Positions 1 through 8,988 of a stretch of 64,000 nucleotides of DNA are shown piece after piece. Where the stretch lies: contig NZ_WKEQ01000004.1 of the NCBI RefSeq assembly GCF_021605415.1, positions 62,001 to 126,000 of the forward strand, written 5' to 3'. This DNA comes from Pseudomonas syringae (GTDB lineage: Bacteria > Pseudomonadota > Gammaproteobacteria > Pseudomonadales > Pseudomonadaceae). The number at the start of each line of letters is the position of its first letter. The first letter of the stretch is position 1. Under the pieces are notes generated by a model. The model made no database searches. It was not told where the DNA came from and was given only the letters and a program-made list of their open reading frames with translations. A program made the translations under genes and the position numbers.

Positions 1-50
1 GGCAGACGGAAGCCGTCCTGTTTCGGGGTGGTGTCGAGTGAACGCGCCAT
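1..50 (-). CDS. Probable agmatine deiminase, N-terminal fragment (cut by window edge)
   Basis: Only the first 16 codons are visible (MARSLDTTPKQDGFRLP and then the edge). The motif TPxxDGFxxP is typical of the N terminus of agmatine deiminases, which convert agmatine to N-carbamoylputrescine. The ATG at 48-50 has a GAGG Shine-Dalgarno seven bases upstream, so the start is well supported. A LysR gene lies just upstream on the same strand and may control it. The product call rests on this short motif only; any other protein with this N terminus is possible. Confidence 0.45.
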   Translation of the reverse strand, partial: MARSLDTTPKQDGFRL

Positions 51-150
51 GGTCAAACCTCGTTGTTCGGGATGGGAATGACCACAGGCTACGGTTGCCG
101 GCGGCAGGCCCGCCAACGATGAATATTACGGAACAGTTGAGTTCAACTCA

Positions 151-1035
151 TCAATCGAGCAATTGATCGTTGAACCATTCGAGCATCTGCGCCACCGCCG
201 GGCGCTCTAGCCTCAGCCGCTCGCAGACCAACGCATATTGGCCCAGCGCAGTCATGCTTGACGTAAAGGGGCGAACCAACCGACCGCTTTGCAGGTCTTC
301 CTGCGCCGTGAGGTTGTCGCCCATGGCCACGCCCTGCCCTTGCGCAGCGGCTTCCAATGCCAGACCGGCATGGGCGAAATACAGTTGGCGATCCGGGCGT
401 TGATCGCCGGCATGACTGGTCAGCCATGCCGTCCAGGTCTTGCCGTCCTGATCGTCGTGCAGCAGGCAGTGACGGGCCAGATCCTTTGGGGTTTTCAGCG
501 TGCCCTGGTTGAACAGGCCGGGGCTGCACACCGGAAAGAACTGCAACGCCGGCAGCGGCCGGACGAAATACGCCGTGCTGTCCGCCGGGCCGCTGCCGTA
601 GGTGATGGCCAAGTCGATGTCTTCGCCCGGCACGGTAGCGTCAATCGGTTGCTCGTAAAGGTGCAGCGTAATGTGCGGATAGCGCGCGTAAAAATCCGTG
701 AGACGACTCATCAGCCACTTTTGCGCCAGCTCTGCGGTAACGGCCAGCCGCAACACGGCCAGCGAGGATGGATCGCGAAGTTCATCGCAAGCATCGCCGA
801 TCAGTTCGAAGGCCTGTTGCAGGCTCTGCATCAGGCGCCCGGCGGCAATGGTCGGACGGATCTGCCGGCCTTCGCGGCTGAACAGCGAGACGCCCAGTTG
901 TTCTTCGAGCTGGCGGATCTGATGGCTGACAGCGCTGTCAGTGACACACAGCTCCGCCGCCGCCCGGCCAAAGTGCGCGTGGCGGGCGGCACATTCGAAC
1001 GTGCGCAGGGCGGCCAAGGAAGGTAAACGTCGCAT
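151..1035 (-). CDS. LysR-family transcriptional regulator
   Basis: 294 aa, the normal LysR length. Residues about 5-64 form the winged helix-turn-helix (SLAALRTFECAARHAHFGRA, then the SAVSHQIRQLEEQLG recognition helix), followed by a periplasmic-binding-like effector domain from about residue 90. The style resembles the GcvA/AmpR branch (MRRLPSLAALRTFE start). It sits 100 bases upstream of, and in the same direction as, the probable agmatine deiminase gene at the window edge, so control of amine catabolism is an inference from context only. The effector is unknown. Confidence 0.9.
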   Translation of the reverse strand: MRRLPSLAALRTFECAARHAHFGRAAAELCVTDSAVSHQIRQLEEQLGVSLFSREGRQIRPTIAAGRLMQSLQQAFELIGDACDELRDPSSLAVLRLAVTAELAQKWLMSRLTDFYARYPHITLHLYEQPIDATVPGEDIDLAITYGSGPADSTAYFVRPLPALQFFPVCSPGLFNQGTLKTPKDLARHCLLHDDQDGKTWTAWLTSHAGDQRPDRQLYFAHAGLALEAAAQGQGVAMGDNLTAQEDLQSGRLVRPFTSSMTALGQYALVCERLRLERPAVAQMLEWFNDQLLD

Positions 1036-1111
1036 GGGTGTTGATCCCGGTTTTTTGGAGGGCCATGCTGACCGGGCTATACGTGGACGTCCAGTTCCAC
1101 CGTGTAATCGT

Positions 1112-1252
1112 TCATCGCTGGCAAGCCAGCTCCCACAGGTTTCTGTATCGAACAGAAAAAACGGCGTCCGCGCCCGGTCACGGCGGGAGCTTCGGTGAAC
1201 ACAAAACCCGTGAACACCCGAGAAACGTGTGGGAGCTGGCTCGCCAGCGATG
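1112..1252. repeat. REPIN-like inverted pair, family A
   Basis: Two inverted copies of a unit reading GTGGGAGCTGGCTTGCCAGC, at about 1112-1140 and 1226-1252, flank about 85 bases. The same unit recurs at about 15566, 17001, 20671, 51607 and 57271. This is the pattern of Pseudomonas REP doublets. It fills most of the 284-bp gap between the LysR and GFA genes. Confidence 0.85.
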
Positions 1253-1319
1253 ACAGCGGCACACCCGCCCTAAATCTTCTAGTCTGAACCAAACCTTTCC
1301 AGCCATCCGGAGGCCCCTT

Positions 1320-1808
1320 ATGCATCTCGAAGGTTCCTGCCATTGCGGCGCCGTGACATTCACCCTCACCAGCGTTCACCCCTACCCGTATCAACGCTGC
1401 TACTGCTCGATCTGCCGCAAGACTCAGGGCGGTGGCGGTTATGCGATCAATCTCGGCGGTGACGCCACGACCCTCAAGGTTCAGGGGCGCAAACACATCA
1501 CGATCTACCACGCGCGCATGAAGGATGAAGGTGACAAGCGTGCTCATCGCAGCAGCGCCGAACGGCATTTCTGTTCGCAGTGCGGCAGCGGCCTGTGGCT
1601 GTTCAGCCCGGAGTGGCCGGAGCTGATCCATCCGTTCGCGTCGGTCATCGATACCCCGTTGCCGGTGCCGCCGGAGCACACGCATTTGATGCTCGGTTCG
1701 AAAGCGTCATGGGTCGAGGTTGAAGCCAAGGGCAAGGATCAGCAGTTTGAGGTTTATCCTGAGGAATCGATTGCGCAGTGGCATGAGCGGCTGGGGGTGA
1801 CGGGATGA
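1320..1808 (+). CDS. GFA family (CENP-V/GFA domain) zinc protein
   Basis: 162 aa. The cysteine pattern of the GFA fold is complete: C7 and C9 (CHCGAVTF), C27, C29 and C32 (CYCSICRKTQ), and C85/C88 (HFCSQCGSGLW), which together bind two zinc ions. Founding members were described as glutathione-dependent formaldehyde-activating enzymes, but most family members have no tested function, so no reaction is assigned. The ATG at 1320 has a GGAGG seven bases upstream. It is a single-gene unit between repeats. Confidence 0.85.
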   Translation: MHLEGSCHCGAVTFTLTSVHPYPYQRCYCSICRKTQGGGGYAINLGGDATTLKVQGRKHITIYHARMKDEGDKRAHRSSAERHFCSQCGSGLWLFSPEWPELIHPFASVIDTPLPVPPEHTHLMLGSKASWVEVEAKGKDQQFEVYPEESIAQWHERLGVTG

Positions 1809-1858
1809 GCGAGATTATCGGGCTGTGATCGGTGGATTTTTGAAACAACAAGATCAAA

Positions 1859-1885
1859 CGATCGCAGCCTGCGGCAGCTCCTACG
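1859..1885. repeat. REP unit, family B, overlapping the miaE stop
   Basis: A single family-B unit (GATCGCAGCCTGCGGCAGCT and following CCTAC). The same unit occurs in inverted pairs at about 12551, 15287, 28617, 35067, 44409 and 60404. Its GTAGGAGCTG end supplies the TAG stop codon of the miaE gene read on the minus strand. Confidence 0.8.
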
Positions 1886-2483
1886 CGGGGACGCCGCTGT
1901 GGAAGCGGAATTCGTCGTCTGGCGATTCGATCAGATGCTGCTCGGCCGCGCGAACTCGCTCGATGACGTGTTCGACGTCTTTCGTCTCGCCGTACTGATA
2001 GGCCAGCTTCAGGTAGCCCTGAAAGTGCCGGGCCTCGCTTTTCAGCAGACCGAAATAGAATTTGCCGAGTTCTTCGTCCAAATGCGGCACCAGCGCTTCG
2101 AAACGCTCGCAACTGCGCGCTTCGATGAAGGCGCCGACCACCAGCGTGTCGACCAGTTTGACCGGCTCGTGGCTGCGCACCACTTTGCGCAGGCCTGAGG
2201 CGTAACGGCCGGCATGCAACTGGCGCAACTCGACTTTGCGCCGCTTCATCAGGCGCATTACCTGTTCGTGGTGCACCAGTTCTTCCCGGGCCAGACGCGA
2301 CATCATGTTGATCAGATCGACATGGGAATGGTACTTGGCGATCAGGCTCAACGCTGTGCTGGCGGCCTTGAACTCGCAGTTCTTGTGGTCGATCAGCAGG
2401 GTTTCCTGATCAGCCAGCGCGGCTTGAACCCAGGCGTCGGGCGTGCGGCAGCCGAGGAACTCGTGAATTTCGGGAAGGATCAT
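1881..2483 (-). CDS. miaE: tRNA-(2-methylthio-N6-isopentenyl)adenosine hydroxylase MiaE
   Basis: 200 aa from the ATG at 2483 (MILPEIHEFLGCRTPDAW). MiaE is a ferritin-like di-iron monooxygenase that hydroxylates the ms2i6A base at position 37 of tRNAs reading U-starting codons. Di-iron ligands are visible in the helices: ELVHHEQVM, EARSCERFEAL and SEARHFQGYL. A longer reading from 2558 would add 25 residues of repeat-like, unconserved sequence, so the internal ATG is preferred. The stop codon lies inside a REP unit. The gene is divergent from uspE across a promoter region that contains an Anr box. Confidence 0.93.
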   Translation of the reverse strand: MILPEIHEFLGCRTPDAWVQAALADQETLLIDHKNCEFKAASTALSLIAKYHSHVDLINMMSRLAREELVHHEQVMRLMKRRKVELRQLHAGRYASGLRKVVRSHEPVKLVDTLVVGAFIEARSCERFEALVPHLDEELGKFYFGLLKSEARHFQGYLKLAYQYGETKDVEHVIERVRAAEQHLIESPDDEFRFHSGVPA

Positions 2484-2560
2484 GGGGCTCACGGATAAAG
2501 GGTTGTCGAGCAAAGGGCGCCGATTATACCGGCCTGTCCGCAGACCACCAGCCGCCACCG

Positions 2561-2574
2561 TTGATATGCATCAA
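2561..2574. promoter_or_regulatory. Anr/FNR box upstream of uspE
   Basis: TTGATATGCATCAA matches the Anr/FNR consensus TTGAT-N4-ATCAA perfectly. A good -10 hexamer (TATAGT) lies at 2598-2603, which places the expected transcription start near 2610 and the box centre close to -42, the class II activator position. This supports oxygen-limited activation of the stress protein gene at 2644. Confidence 0.8.
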
Positions 2575-2643
2575 CTCGCAGGCGCGCGTGCAGCAACTAT
2601 AGTTGTGCAACGTCGTGCCTTTTCATTGTTGGAGACTCCGCCC

Positions 2644-3507
2644 ATGCAAGCCATTCGCAGCATCCTGGTGGTCATCGAACCCTCGCCGGACGAGAGTCTG
2701 GCGCTCAACCGCGCGCAACTGATCGCTGGCGTGACCCAGGCGCATCTGCATTTGCTGGTGTGCGACAAGAAGCACAACCACTCCGATCACCTTCGACGCC
2801 TGAAAGACGAATTACTGGAACGTGGTCACAGCGTGACGACCGAACAGGCCTGGAACGAGAGCCTGCACGAAACCATCATCGACGTGCAGCAGGCGGAAGG
2901 CTGCGGGCTGGTGATCAAGCAGCACTTTTCCGACAGCCCACTGAAAAAGGCCCTGCTGACTCCGGCGGACTGGAAGCTGTTGCGCCACTGCCCGACCCCG
3001 GTATTGCTGGTGAAAACCAGCGGCTCGTGGAAAGACAAAGTCATTTTGGCAGCGGTTGACGTGGGCAATGCCGACGGCGAACACCGTCACCTGCACAACA
3101 CGATCATTGATCACGGCTACGACATCGCCAGCCTGGCCAAGGCGCATCTGCATGTGATCACCGCCCATCCGTCACCGATGCTATCGGCGACGGATCCGAC
3201 GCTGCAACTTTCTGAAACTATCGAGGCGCGCTATCGCGAACAGTGCCGAGCGTTCCAGGCTGAGTTTGATATCGATGATGCGCATCTGCATGTCGAGGAA
3301 GGCCCGGCGGATGTATTGATTCCATTTATGGCGCACAAGCTGCAGGCCGCCGTGACGGTGATTGGCACCGTGGCACGCTCGGGTTTGTCCGGGGCGTTGA
3401 TCGGGAATACGGCGGAAGCGGTGCTGGATACGCTGGAAAGCGACGTGCTGGTGCTCAAGCCGCAGGAAGTCGAGGATCATCTGGTGGAGTTGACGTTGAA
3501 GCATTAA
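2644..3507 (+). CDS. uspE: Universal stress protein, tandem Usp domains (UspE-like)
   Basis: 287 aa with two Usp domains: residues about 3-130 (IRSILVVIEP start) and about 135-280. The second ends in the nucleotide-binding style loop GTVARSGLSGALIGNTAE followed by DVLVLKP. Tandem Usp proteins of this size are cytoplasmic stress or anaerobic-survival proteins. The start at 2644 (MQAIRS) is preferred over an upstream in-frame ATG at 2482, which would overlap miaE and carry the Anr box inside the coding region. GGAG lies 11-14 bases before the ATG. Induction by Anr under low oxygen is likely. Confidence 0.9.
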   Translation: MQAIRSILVVIEPSPDESLALNRAQLIAGVTQAHLHLLVCDKKHNHSDHLRRLKDELLERGHSVTTEQAWNESLHETIIDVQQAEGCGLVIKQHFSDSPLKKALLTPADWKLLRHCPTPVLLVKTSGSWKDKVILAAVDVGNADGEHRHLHNTIIDHGYDIASLAKAHLHVITAHPSPMLSATDPTLQLSETIEARYREQCRAFQAEFDIDDAHLHVEEGPADVLIPFMAHKLQAAVTVIGTVARSGLSGALIGNTAEAVLDTLESDVLVLKPQEVEDHLVELTLKH

Positions 3508-3530
3508 AAATTGTGGTGTCTGCTAAGACG

Positions 3531-3600
3531 TCTTCGCGAGCAGGCTCGCTCCCACACCTGGAACACAACCCCTGTGGGAGCGAGCCTGCTCGCGAAGCTT
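3531..3600. repeat. REPIN-like inverted pair, family C
   Basis: Inverted copies of TCGCGAGCAGGCTCGCTCCC separated by about 20 bases. Family C recurs at about 23506, 25603, 28546 and 30150. Here it lies between the convergent uspE and DUF1289 genes, where the hairpin could also stop transcription from both sides. Confidence 0.85.
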
Positions 3601-3607
3601 TTGCCGT

Positions 3608-4117
3608 TCAGGCGCCAAAGGCATCCTTCAAAAAACCCGGTGCGATATAACGCTGATAATGCGCTTCTGACAGCAGGAAAAATTCCCGATCAATGGCATC
3701 GCGCAATTCCGGCAGGTTCCAGTCACGAAACTCCGGCAACAGCACCATCCCGTAGGCTTCCAGATTAATGATCACCCGTGCGCCACGGGCAATCAGCTGA
3801 TACGCCCAGCAATATTCCGATTGATGCGGCACGAAGCGGATCTTGCGCTGTTCGAGCTGCTCGCGCAGACGCGCCGAGTCGAAAATCTCGACCTTGCTGG
3901 CCATCACTTGTGACAGCAATTGCTCAAGTCGCAGCCAGACCGCGCGTTTTTCTTCCTCGTTGTACCCGTTCCAGTGGATGACTTCGTGGTGGAAACGCTT
4001 GCAGCCACGGCACACCAAATCACCGTAAACGGTGGAGCATAGGCCGACGCAGGGGGTCTTGATGGTCTGATTGGGCATAAAGTAGGCGAAACACTGAAAC
4101 GCGGAACAGGTCGGCAT
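3608..4117 (-). CDS. DUF1289 domain-containing protein
   Basis: About 169 aa from ATG 4117. The DUF1289 signature is at the N terminus (TPCVGLCSTVYGDLVCRGCK), a small Cys cluster probably binding a metal, followed by a longer C-terminal part with no domain I recognise (EFRDWNLPELRDAIDREFFLL). The ATG at 4117 has AAAGGG six bases before it. Alternatives are GTG 4144 and ATG 4078, the latter placing the Cys motif near residue 9 as in most DUF1289 proteins but with a poor ribosome site. Function is unknown. Confidence 0.8.
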   Translation of the reverse strand: MPTCSAFQCFAYFMPNQTIKTPCVGLCSTVYGDLVCRGCKRFHHEVIHWNGYNEEEKRAVWLRLEQLLSQVMASKVEIFDSARLREQLEQRKIRFVPHQSEYCWAYQLIARGARVIINLEAYGMVLLPEFRDWNLPELRDAIDREFFLLSEAHYQRYIAPGFLKDAFGA

Positions 4118-4216
4118 GTTAGCCCTTTGTCTAACATTCATCACCCCTCAAACTTCAGGGTCGAACTTACGTTAAATATTTTTTTGCCGTAGAATCAGCC
4201 AGCCTTTTAAGGCGCC

Positions 4217-4381
4217 AATGTCCGTTAGAAGCTGTTTTCAAAGCGTCACGAGCACAGTCGTTCCTTCAGAGCGGTGTTGGCGAAGGGTTTTTCCAGCGGG
4301 GAAAAACCAATCGCCAACCCTCATCAGCTCCCCGTTCTGCAGGCGTAAAACTTTGAAAGCAGCTTCTGTAAGGAATGTCCG
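4217..4381. other. Structured inverted-repeat element upstream of acnB (leader RNA or MITE-like)
   Basis: This stretch fills most of the 370-bp gap before acnB. Outer arms GAAGCTGTTTTCAAAG (4228-4243) and CTTTGAAAGCAGCTTC (4351-4366) pair with one G-U. Inside, GTTGGCG (4276-4282) pairs with CGCCAAC (4312-4318), enclosing GGTTTTTCC / GGAAAAACC. The whole is flanked by a direct repeat AATGTCCG (4217-4224 and 4374-4381). A hairpin-rich interior between inverted ends plus an 8-bp direct repeat could be a small mobile element with target duplication. A folded acnB leader or an sRNA would explain the pairing equally well. No coding sequence is supported. Confidence 0.5.
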
Positions 4382-4487
4382 GTAATTCTGGCCAAGCGAC
4401 CCACAACGTCGTGCGGCGCATGAGTACGGCCATTTCGGGATGAGCGTCCCGGACACCCATTTGGGACCACTGATGAGGGTAATAACT

Positions 4488-7097
4488 GTGCTTGAAGCCT
4501 ACCGCAAACATATCGAAGAGCGTGCAGCACTGGGTATCGTTCCCCAGCCGCTTAACGCCGAACAAACAGCCGGCCTCGTCGAGCTGCTGAAGAACCCTCC
4601 GGCTGGCGAAGAAGAATTCCTCGTTGACCTGATCACCAATCGCATTCCACCTGGCGTGGACGAAGCGGCCTACGTCAAAGCCGGCTTCCTGTCTGCACTG
4701 GCCAAGGGCGAAGTGTCCTCCCCTCTGCTTGATAAAAAGCGCGCTGTAGAATTGCTCGGCACCATGCAGGGCGGCTACAACATCGTGACCCTGGTTGAAC
4801 TGCTCGACGATACCGAACTGGCGCCGGTCGCTGCCGCTCAACTCAAGCACACCCTGCTGATGTTCGATGCGTTCCACGACGTGGCCGAAAAAGCCAAGAA
4901 CGGCAACGCTCACGCTCAAGCCGTGCTGCAATCCTGGGCTGACGGCGAATGGTTCAAGAACCGCCCGACTCTGGCCGACAAGATCAGCCTGCGTGTGTTC
5001 AAGGTGACGGGCGAGACCAACACCGACGACCTGTCCCCGGCGCCTGATGCCTGGTCGCGCCCGGACATCCCGCTGCACGCCCTGGCCATGTTGAAAATGG
5101 CCCGCGAAGGCATCGTGCCTGATCAGCAGGGCGCCATCGGCCCGATGAAGCAGATCGAAGAAATGCGCGGTCAAGGCTTCCCTATCGCCTACGTCGGTGA
5201 CGTGGTCGGTACCGGCTCCTCGCGTAAATCGGCAACCAACTCCGTACTGTGGTTCTTCGGCGACGACGTGCCTTACGTGCCGAACAAGCGTGCCGGCGGT
5301 TTCTGCTTTGGCAGCAAAATCGCTCCGATCTTCTACAACACCATGGAAGATGCCGGCGCCCTGCCAATCGAGTTCGACGTTTCCAACATGAACATGGGCG
5401 ACGTGATCGACCTGTACCCGCATGCTGGCAAAGTCTGCAAACACGGCACCGACGAAGTCATCACCACCTTCGAAATGAAGACCCCGGTTCTGTTGGACGA
5501 AGTTCGCGCTGGCGGCCGTATTCCATTGATCATCGGCCGTGGCCTGACCGAGAAGGCTCGCGCCGAACTGGGTCTGCCGGCGTTCGACCTGTTCAAGAAG
5601 CCGGAAGCGCCGGCTGAAAGCACCAAGGGCTTTACCCTGGCGCAGAAAATGGTCGGCAAGGCTTGCGGTCTGGCAGAAGGCCAAGGCGTTCGTCCTGGCA
5701 CCTACTGCGAGCCGAAGATGACCACCGTCGGTTCTCAGGACACCACAGGTCCCATGACCCGTGACGAACTGAAAGACCTGGCGTGCCTGGGCTTCTCCGC
5801 AGATCTGGTGATGCAGTCTTTCTGCCACACCGCGGCCTATCCGAAGCCGATCGACGTGACCACCCACCACACCCTGCCTGACTTCATCATGACCCGTGGC
5901 GGCGTCTCGCTGCGTCCGGGCGACGGCATCATCCACTCGTGGCTGAACCGCATGCTGCTGCCAGACACCGTCGGTACCGGTGGTGACTCGCACACCCGTT
6001 TCCCGATGGGCATCTCGTTCCCGGCCGGTTCCGGTCTGGTCGCGTTCGCCGCTGCCACCGGCGTCATGCCGCTGGACATGCCGGAATCGATCCTGGTGCG
6101 CTTCAAAGGCAAAATGAAACCTGGCATCACCCTGCGTGACCTGGTTCATGCCATTCCTTACTTCGCTATCCAGAATGGCCTGCTGACCGTCGAGAAGAAG
6201 GGCAAGAAAAACGCCTTCTCCGGCCGCATCCTGGAAATCGAAGGCCTGGAAGGTCTGACCCTGGAACAGGCTTTCGAACTGTCCGACGCCTCGGCCGAAC
6301 GTTCGGCTGCCGGTTGCACCATCAAGCTGTCGAAAGAGTCGATCACCGAGTACTTGAACTCCAACATCACTCTGCTGCGCTGGATGATCGGCGAAGGCTA
6401 CGGCGATGCGCGTACCCTGGAACGTCGTGCCCAAGCGATGGAAGCGTGGGTTGCCAACCCGGAACTGATGGAAGCCGATGCCGACGCCGAATACGCCGAA
6501 ATCATCGAAATCGATCTGGCCGACGTCAACGAGCCTGTGCTCTGCGCGCCGAACGACCCGGATGACGCCCGTCTGCTGTCCAGCGTTGCTGGCGAGAAGA
6601 TCGACGAAGTGTTTATCGGTTCGTGCATGACCAACATCGGTCACTTCCGCGCTGCCGGCAAGCTGCTGGATCAGGTCAAGGGGCAGCTGCCAACCCGTCT
6701 GTGGCTGTCGCCGCCGACCAAGATGGACGCTCACCAACTGACCGAAGAAGGCTACTACGGCATTTACGGCAAGGCTGGCGCGCGCATGGAAATGCCGGGC
6801 TGCTCGCTGTGCATGGGTAACCAGGCACGCGTAGAGCCGAACTCGACCGTTGTGTCGACGTCGACCCGTAACTTCCCGAACCGTCTGGGCGACGGCGCGA
6901 ACGTCTACCTGGCCTCGGCCGAGCTAGCGTCCGTTGCATCGATCCTGGGTCGCCTGCCGACCGTCGAGGAGTACATGGAATACGCTGGCAAGATCGACAG
7001 CATGGCGGCCGATATCTACCGCTACCTGTCCTTCGACCAGATTGCCGAGTTCCGTGAAGCTGCTGCGAACGCCAACATCCCGGTCGTTCAAGCCTAA
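4488..7097 (+). CDS. acnB: Aconitate hydratase B (bifunctional aconitase / 2-methylisocitrate dehydratase)
   Basis: 869 aa from a GTG start at 4488 (reads [16 protein letters not shown], initiated as Met) with GAGGG about eight bases upstream. AcnB interconverts citrate and isocitrate in the TCA cycle and 2-methyl-cis-aconitate and 2-methylisocitrate in propionate use. The order is HEAT-like N domain, swivel domain, then the catalytic domains. The three [4Fe-4S] ligands are visible at C713 (GSCMTNIGH), C772 and C775 (CSLCMGNQ), each three residues later than in E. coli AcnB. It is a monocistronic unit closed by a strong terminator. acnB is a known PrrF sRNA target in other pseudomonads; whether the leader here pairs was not tested. 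Confidence 0.97.
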   Translation: MLEAYRKHIEERAALGIVPQPLNAEQTAGLVELLKNPPAGEEEFLVDLITNRIPPGVDEAAYVKAGFLSALAKGEVSSPLLDKKRAVELLGTMQGGYNIVTLVELLDDTELAPVAAAQLKHTLLMFDAFHDVAEKAKNGNAHAQAVLQSWADGEWFKNRPTLADKISLRVFKVTGETNTDDLSPAPDAWSRPDIPLHALAMLKMAREGIVPDQQGAIGPMKQIEEMRGQGFPIAYVGDVVGTGSSRKSATNSVLWFFGDDVPYVPNKRAGGFCFGSKIAPIFYNTMEDAGALPIEFDVSNMNMGDVIDLYPHAGKVCKHGTDEVITTFEMKTPVLLDEVRAGGRIPLIIGRGLTEKARAELGLPAFDLFKKPEAPAESTKGFTLAQKMVGKACGLAEGQGVRPGTYCEPKMTTVGSQDTTGPMTRDELKDLACLGFSADLVMQSFCHTAAYPKPIDVTTHHTLPDFIMTRGGVSLRPGDGIIHSWLNRMLLPDTVGTGGDSHTRFPMGISFPAGSGLVAFAAATGVMPLDMPESILVRFKGKMKPGITLRDLVHAIPYFAIQNGLLTVEKKGKKNAFSGRILEIEGLEGLTLEQAFELSDASAERSAAGCTIKLSKESITEYLNSNITLLRWMIGEGYGDARTLERRAQAMEAWVANPELMEADADAEYAEIIEIDLADVNEPVLCAPNDPDDARLLSSVAGEKIDEVFIGSCMTNIGHFRAAGKLLDQVKGQLPTRLWLSPPTKMDAHQLTEEGYYGIYGKAGARMEMPGCSLCMGNQARVEPNSTVVSTSTRNFPNRLGDGANVYLASAELASVASILGRLPTVEEYMEYAGKIDSMAADIYRYLSFDQIAEFREAAANANIPVVQA

Positions 7098-7111
7098 CGC
7101 TGTAACGCAAT

Positions 7112-7151
7112 GAAAAACGCCGCCCCTTGTGAAAGGGGCGGCGTTTTTTTT
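7112..7151 (+). terminator. Rho-independent terminator of acnB
   Basis: A stem of about 12 bp (AACGCCGCCCCTT / AAGGGGCGGCGTT, loop GTGA) is followed directly by eight T residues. It lies 15 bases after the acnB stop codon. Confidence 0.95.
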
Positions 7152-7197
7152 ATGCCTGCGTTGTGCACCCTGCAGGCTGCGTTCTGTTGATCTTCCT

Positions 7198-8478
7198 TTA
7201 CGCGGACAACGAATAGATCAACGCCGTAATCGCCACCAGCCCCACCGCCGCGACAAACACATTCGATGCCTGCCCACGATAACGCGCCATCGCCGGCACT
7301 TTACGAATCGCATACATTGGCATCAGGAACAGAATCGCCGCAATCACCGGCCCGCCCAGCGTCTCGATCATGCCAAGAATGCTCGGGTTCAGCGTCGCCA
7401 CAATCCAGCACACCACAAGCATGAACGCTGCAACGATACGATCCAGGGTCTTGGCCCCGGGGCGCCTGCCGCTCTTGACGATCAGGCCTTTCAAGCCTTC
7501 GCTGGCGCCGATGTAATGGCCAAGAAACGACTTGGAAATCGCCACAAACGCAATCAACGGTGCCGCGAATGCAATGGTCGGGTTGCTGAAATGATTGGCC
7601 AGGTAGGAAAGGATCGACAGGTTCTGCGCTTTCGCTTCCGCCAGTTGCGCCGGCGACAGGGTCAGGACGCAACTGAACACGAAGAACAGCACCATCAACA
7701 CCATCAACGCGTGAGCACGCGACAGGATCTGCGAGCTGCGCTCTTCAGCGTGGGTGCCGTAGCGACGCTTTTGATCGACCGCAAACGCCGAGATGATCGG
7801 CGAATGGTTGAACGAGAACACCATGACCGGAATCGCCAGCCACAGTGTGTGCAGCAGTGCCGACGGTGCCGGCACCTGCGAGGCAGTGCTGAGGATGCCG
7901 CCGTTCCAGTGTGGAACCAGATACACCGCCAGAAACAGCAGGGCGACGATGAACGGATACACCATGAGGCTCATCGCCTTGACGATCATCTGCTCGCCGC
8001 AACGCACCACAGCCAGCAGACCCAGGATCAGCACCAGTGACAATAGGGCGCGTGGCGGCGGCGTGATGTGCAACTGATGTTCAAGAAAACTGCCGACCGT
8101 GTTGGTCAGCGCGACGCTGTAGATCAGCAGGATCGGGAAGATCGCGAAAAAATAAAGCAACGTGATCAACGCGCCGGCCTTGATGCCGAAATGCTGCTCC
8201 ACGACTTCGGTGATGTCCGCGCCGTCGCGCCCGGAGAGCACAAAGCGGGTCAGGCCACGATGCGCGTAGAACGTCATGGGAAACGCCAATACCGCAAGCA
8301 CCAGCAACGGCCAGAAGCCGCCGAGACCTGCGTTGATCGGCAGGAACAGGGTACCCGCGCCAATTGCCGTTCCGAACAGCCCCAGCATCCAGGTGGTGTC
8401 ATGGCGATTCCAGCTTGAAAGCTCAGCTGGTGCCGCCGCTTCATAGCGGTCGTCGACGCTATTGGCCTGATCATTCAT
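7198..8478 (-). CDS. HAAAP-family amino acid permease (serine/threonine or aromatic type)
   Basis: 426 aa from ATG 8478, with about 11 hydrophobic segments. The N-terminal signature of the hydroxy/aromatic amino acid permease family is present (TWMLGLFGTAIGAGTLFLPI), and the later QxIVKAMSLMVYP segment fits SdaC-like proton/serine symporters. GGAG precedes the ATG by about ten bases; an in-frame ATG at 8496 has no ribosome site. There is no catabolic partner gene next to it, so the substrate (serine, threonine or other) remains open. It is convergent with acnB across the terminator. Confidence 0.88.
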   Translation of the reverse strand: MNDQANSVDDRYEAAAPAELSSWNRHDTTWMLGLFGTAIGAGTLFLPINAGLGGFWPLLVLAVLAFPMTFYAHRGLTRFVLSGRDGADITEVVEQHFGIKAGALITLLYFFAIFPILLIYSVALTNTVGSFLEHQLHITPPPRALLSLVLILGLLAVVRCGEQMIVKAMSLMVYPFIVALLFLAVYLVPHWNGGILSTASQVPAPSALLHTLWLAIPVMVFSFNHSPIISAFAVDQKRRYGTHAEERSSQILSRAHALMVLMVLFFVFSCVLTLSPAQLAEAKAQNLSILSYLANHFSNPTIAFAAPLIAFVAISKSFLGHYIGASEGLKGLIVKSGRRPGAKTLDRIVAAFMLVVCWIVATLNPSILGMIETLGGPVIAAILFLMPMYAIRKVPAMARYRGQASNVFVAAVGLVAITALIYSLSA

Positions 8479-8703
8479 CCGGTCGGATCTCCGCATTCCG
8501 GTCAGTTGTCACCCGGTCAGGACGTGTCGGATAAAACCGACAGAAACGTCATGACCGAAACAGGGGCGCGATTGTCCGGGATAAACCAGCAGAAGCAAAG
8601 ACTTAGCGGAGGAATGGTTGTACGGAGGAGCTCAACGGATTGTCGTTTTTGGGAAGTTCAGCGTCGCTGGTTGAACGCTCCGTGTCGTTTTCAGTTCTGT
8701 TAC

Positions 8704-8889
8704 TCAAAGCAATAGGCGAACCACTGCGATGCCGATTGAAATGCAAGCCAACGCTGACAAGGCACCGATGCCCAGCAGCAGTAAGGTTGTACGAACATCA
8801 GCGTCGGAAAGAAATGGACTGTCTTCGGCAAATTCGGCTTCCTCCCGATAGAGTCGTTTCAGTCTGGCGCTGCGGTCTTCGATTTCCAT
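8704..8889 (-). CDS. Small membrane protein (61 aa), unknown function
   Basis: 61 aa: a charged N-terminal half (MEIEDRSARLKRLYREEAEF) followed by one long hydrophobic stretch (residues about 34-61, TTLLLLGIGALSALACISIG) ending at the C terminus. AAGGA stands eight bases before the ATG. A 9-bp-stem hairpin (8908-8928, CGTCAGTAG/CTGCTGACG) lies just upstream in the leader. It follows another small coiled-coil/membrane protein gene (8989-9183) on the same strand. I do not recognise a family. Confidence 0.6.
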   Translation of the reverse strand: MEIEDRSARLKRLYREEAEFAEDSPFLSDADVRTTLLLLGIGALSALACISIGIAVVRLLL

Positions 8890-8907
8890 GCAATTTTCCT
8901 TTTGTGA

Positions 8908-8928
8908 CGTCAGTAGAGGCTGCTGACG
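8908..8928 (-). promoter_or_regulatory. Leader hairpin before the 61-aa membrane protein gene
   Basis: CGTCAGTAG and CTGCTGACG pair over nine positions (one G-U) around a 3-base loop. There is no T-run, so this is not a classical terminator. It lies 19 bases before the start codon and next to the ribosome site, and may act as an RNA control or stabilising element. Confidence 0.45.
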
Positions 8929-8988
8929 CGGGATCTTGGGTCCTGTACAATCGCAAAATCAGCGCTCCTTTTTGGAACCTGGCTTCAC

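Noticed and set aside
4238..4456. 72-codon minus ORF inside the acnB upstream element
   Set aside because: It runs through the inverted-repeat arms, has no ribosome site and odd composition; the pairing explains the sequence better.
4266..6737. Very long open frame (823 codons) antisense to acnB
   Set aside because: It mirrors acnB through strong GC bias at third positions, has no ribosome site, and its His/Arg-rich text resembles no protein. acnB itself has all catalytic residues.
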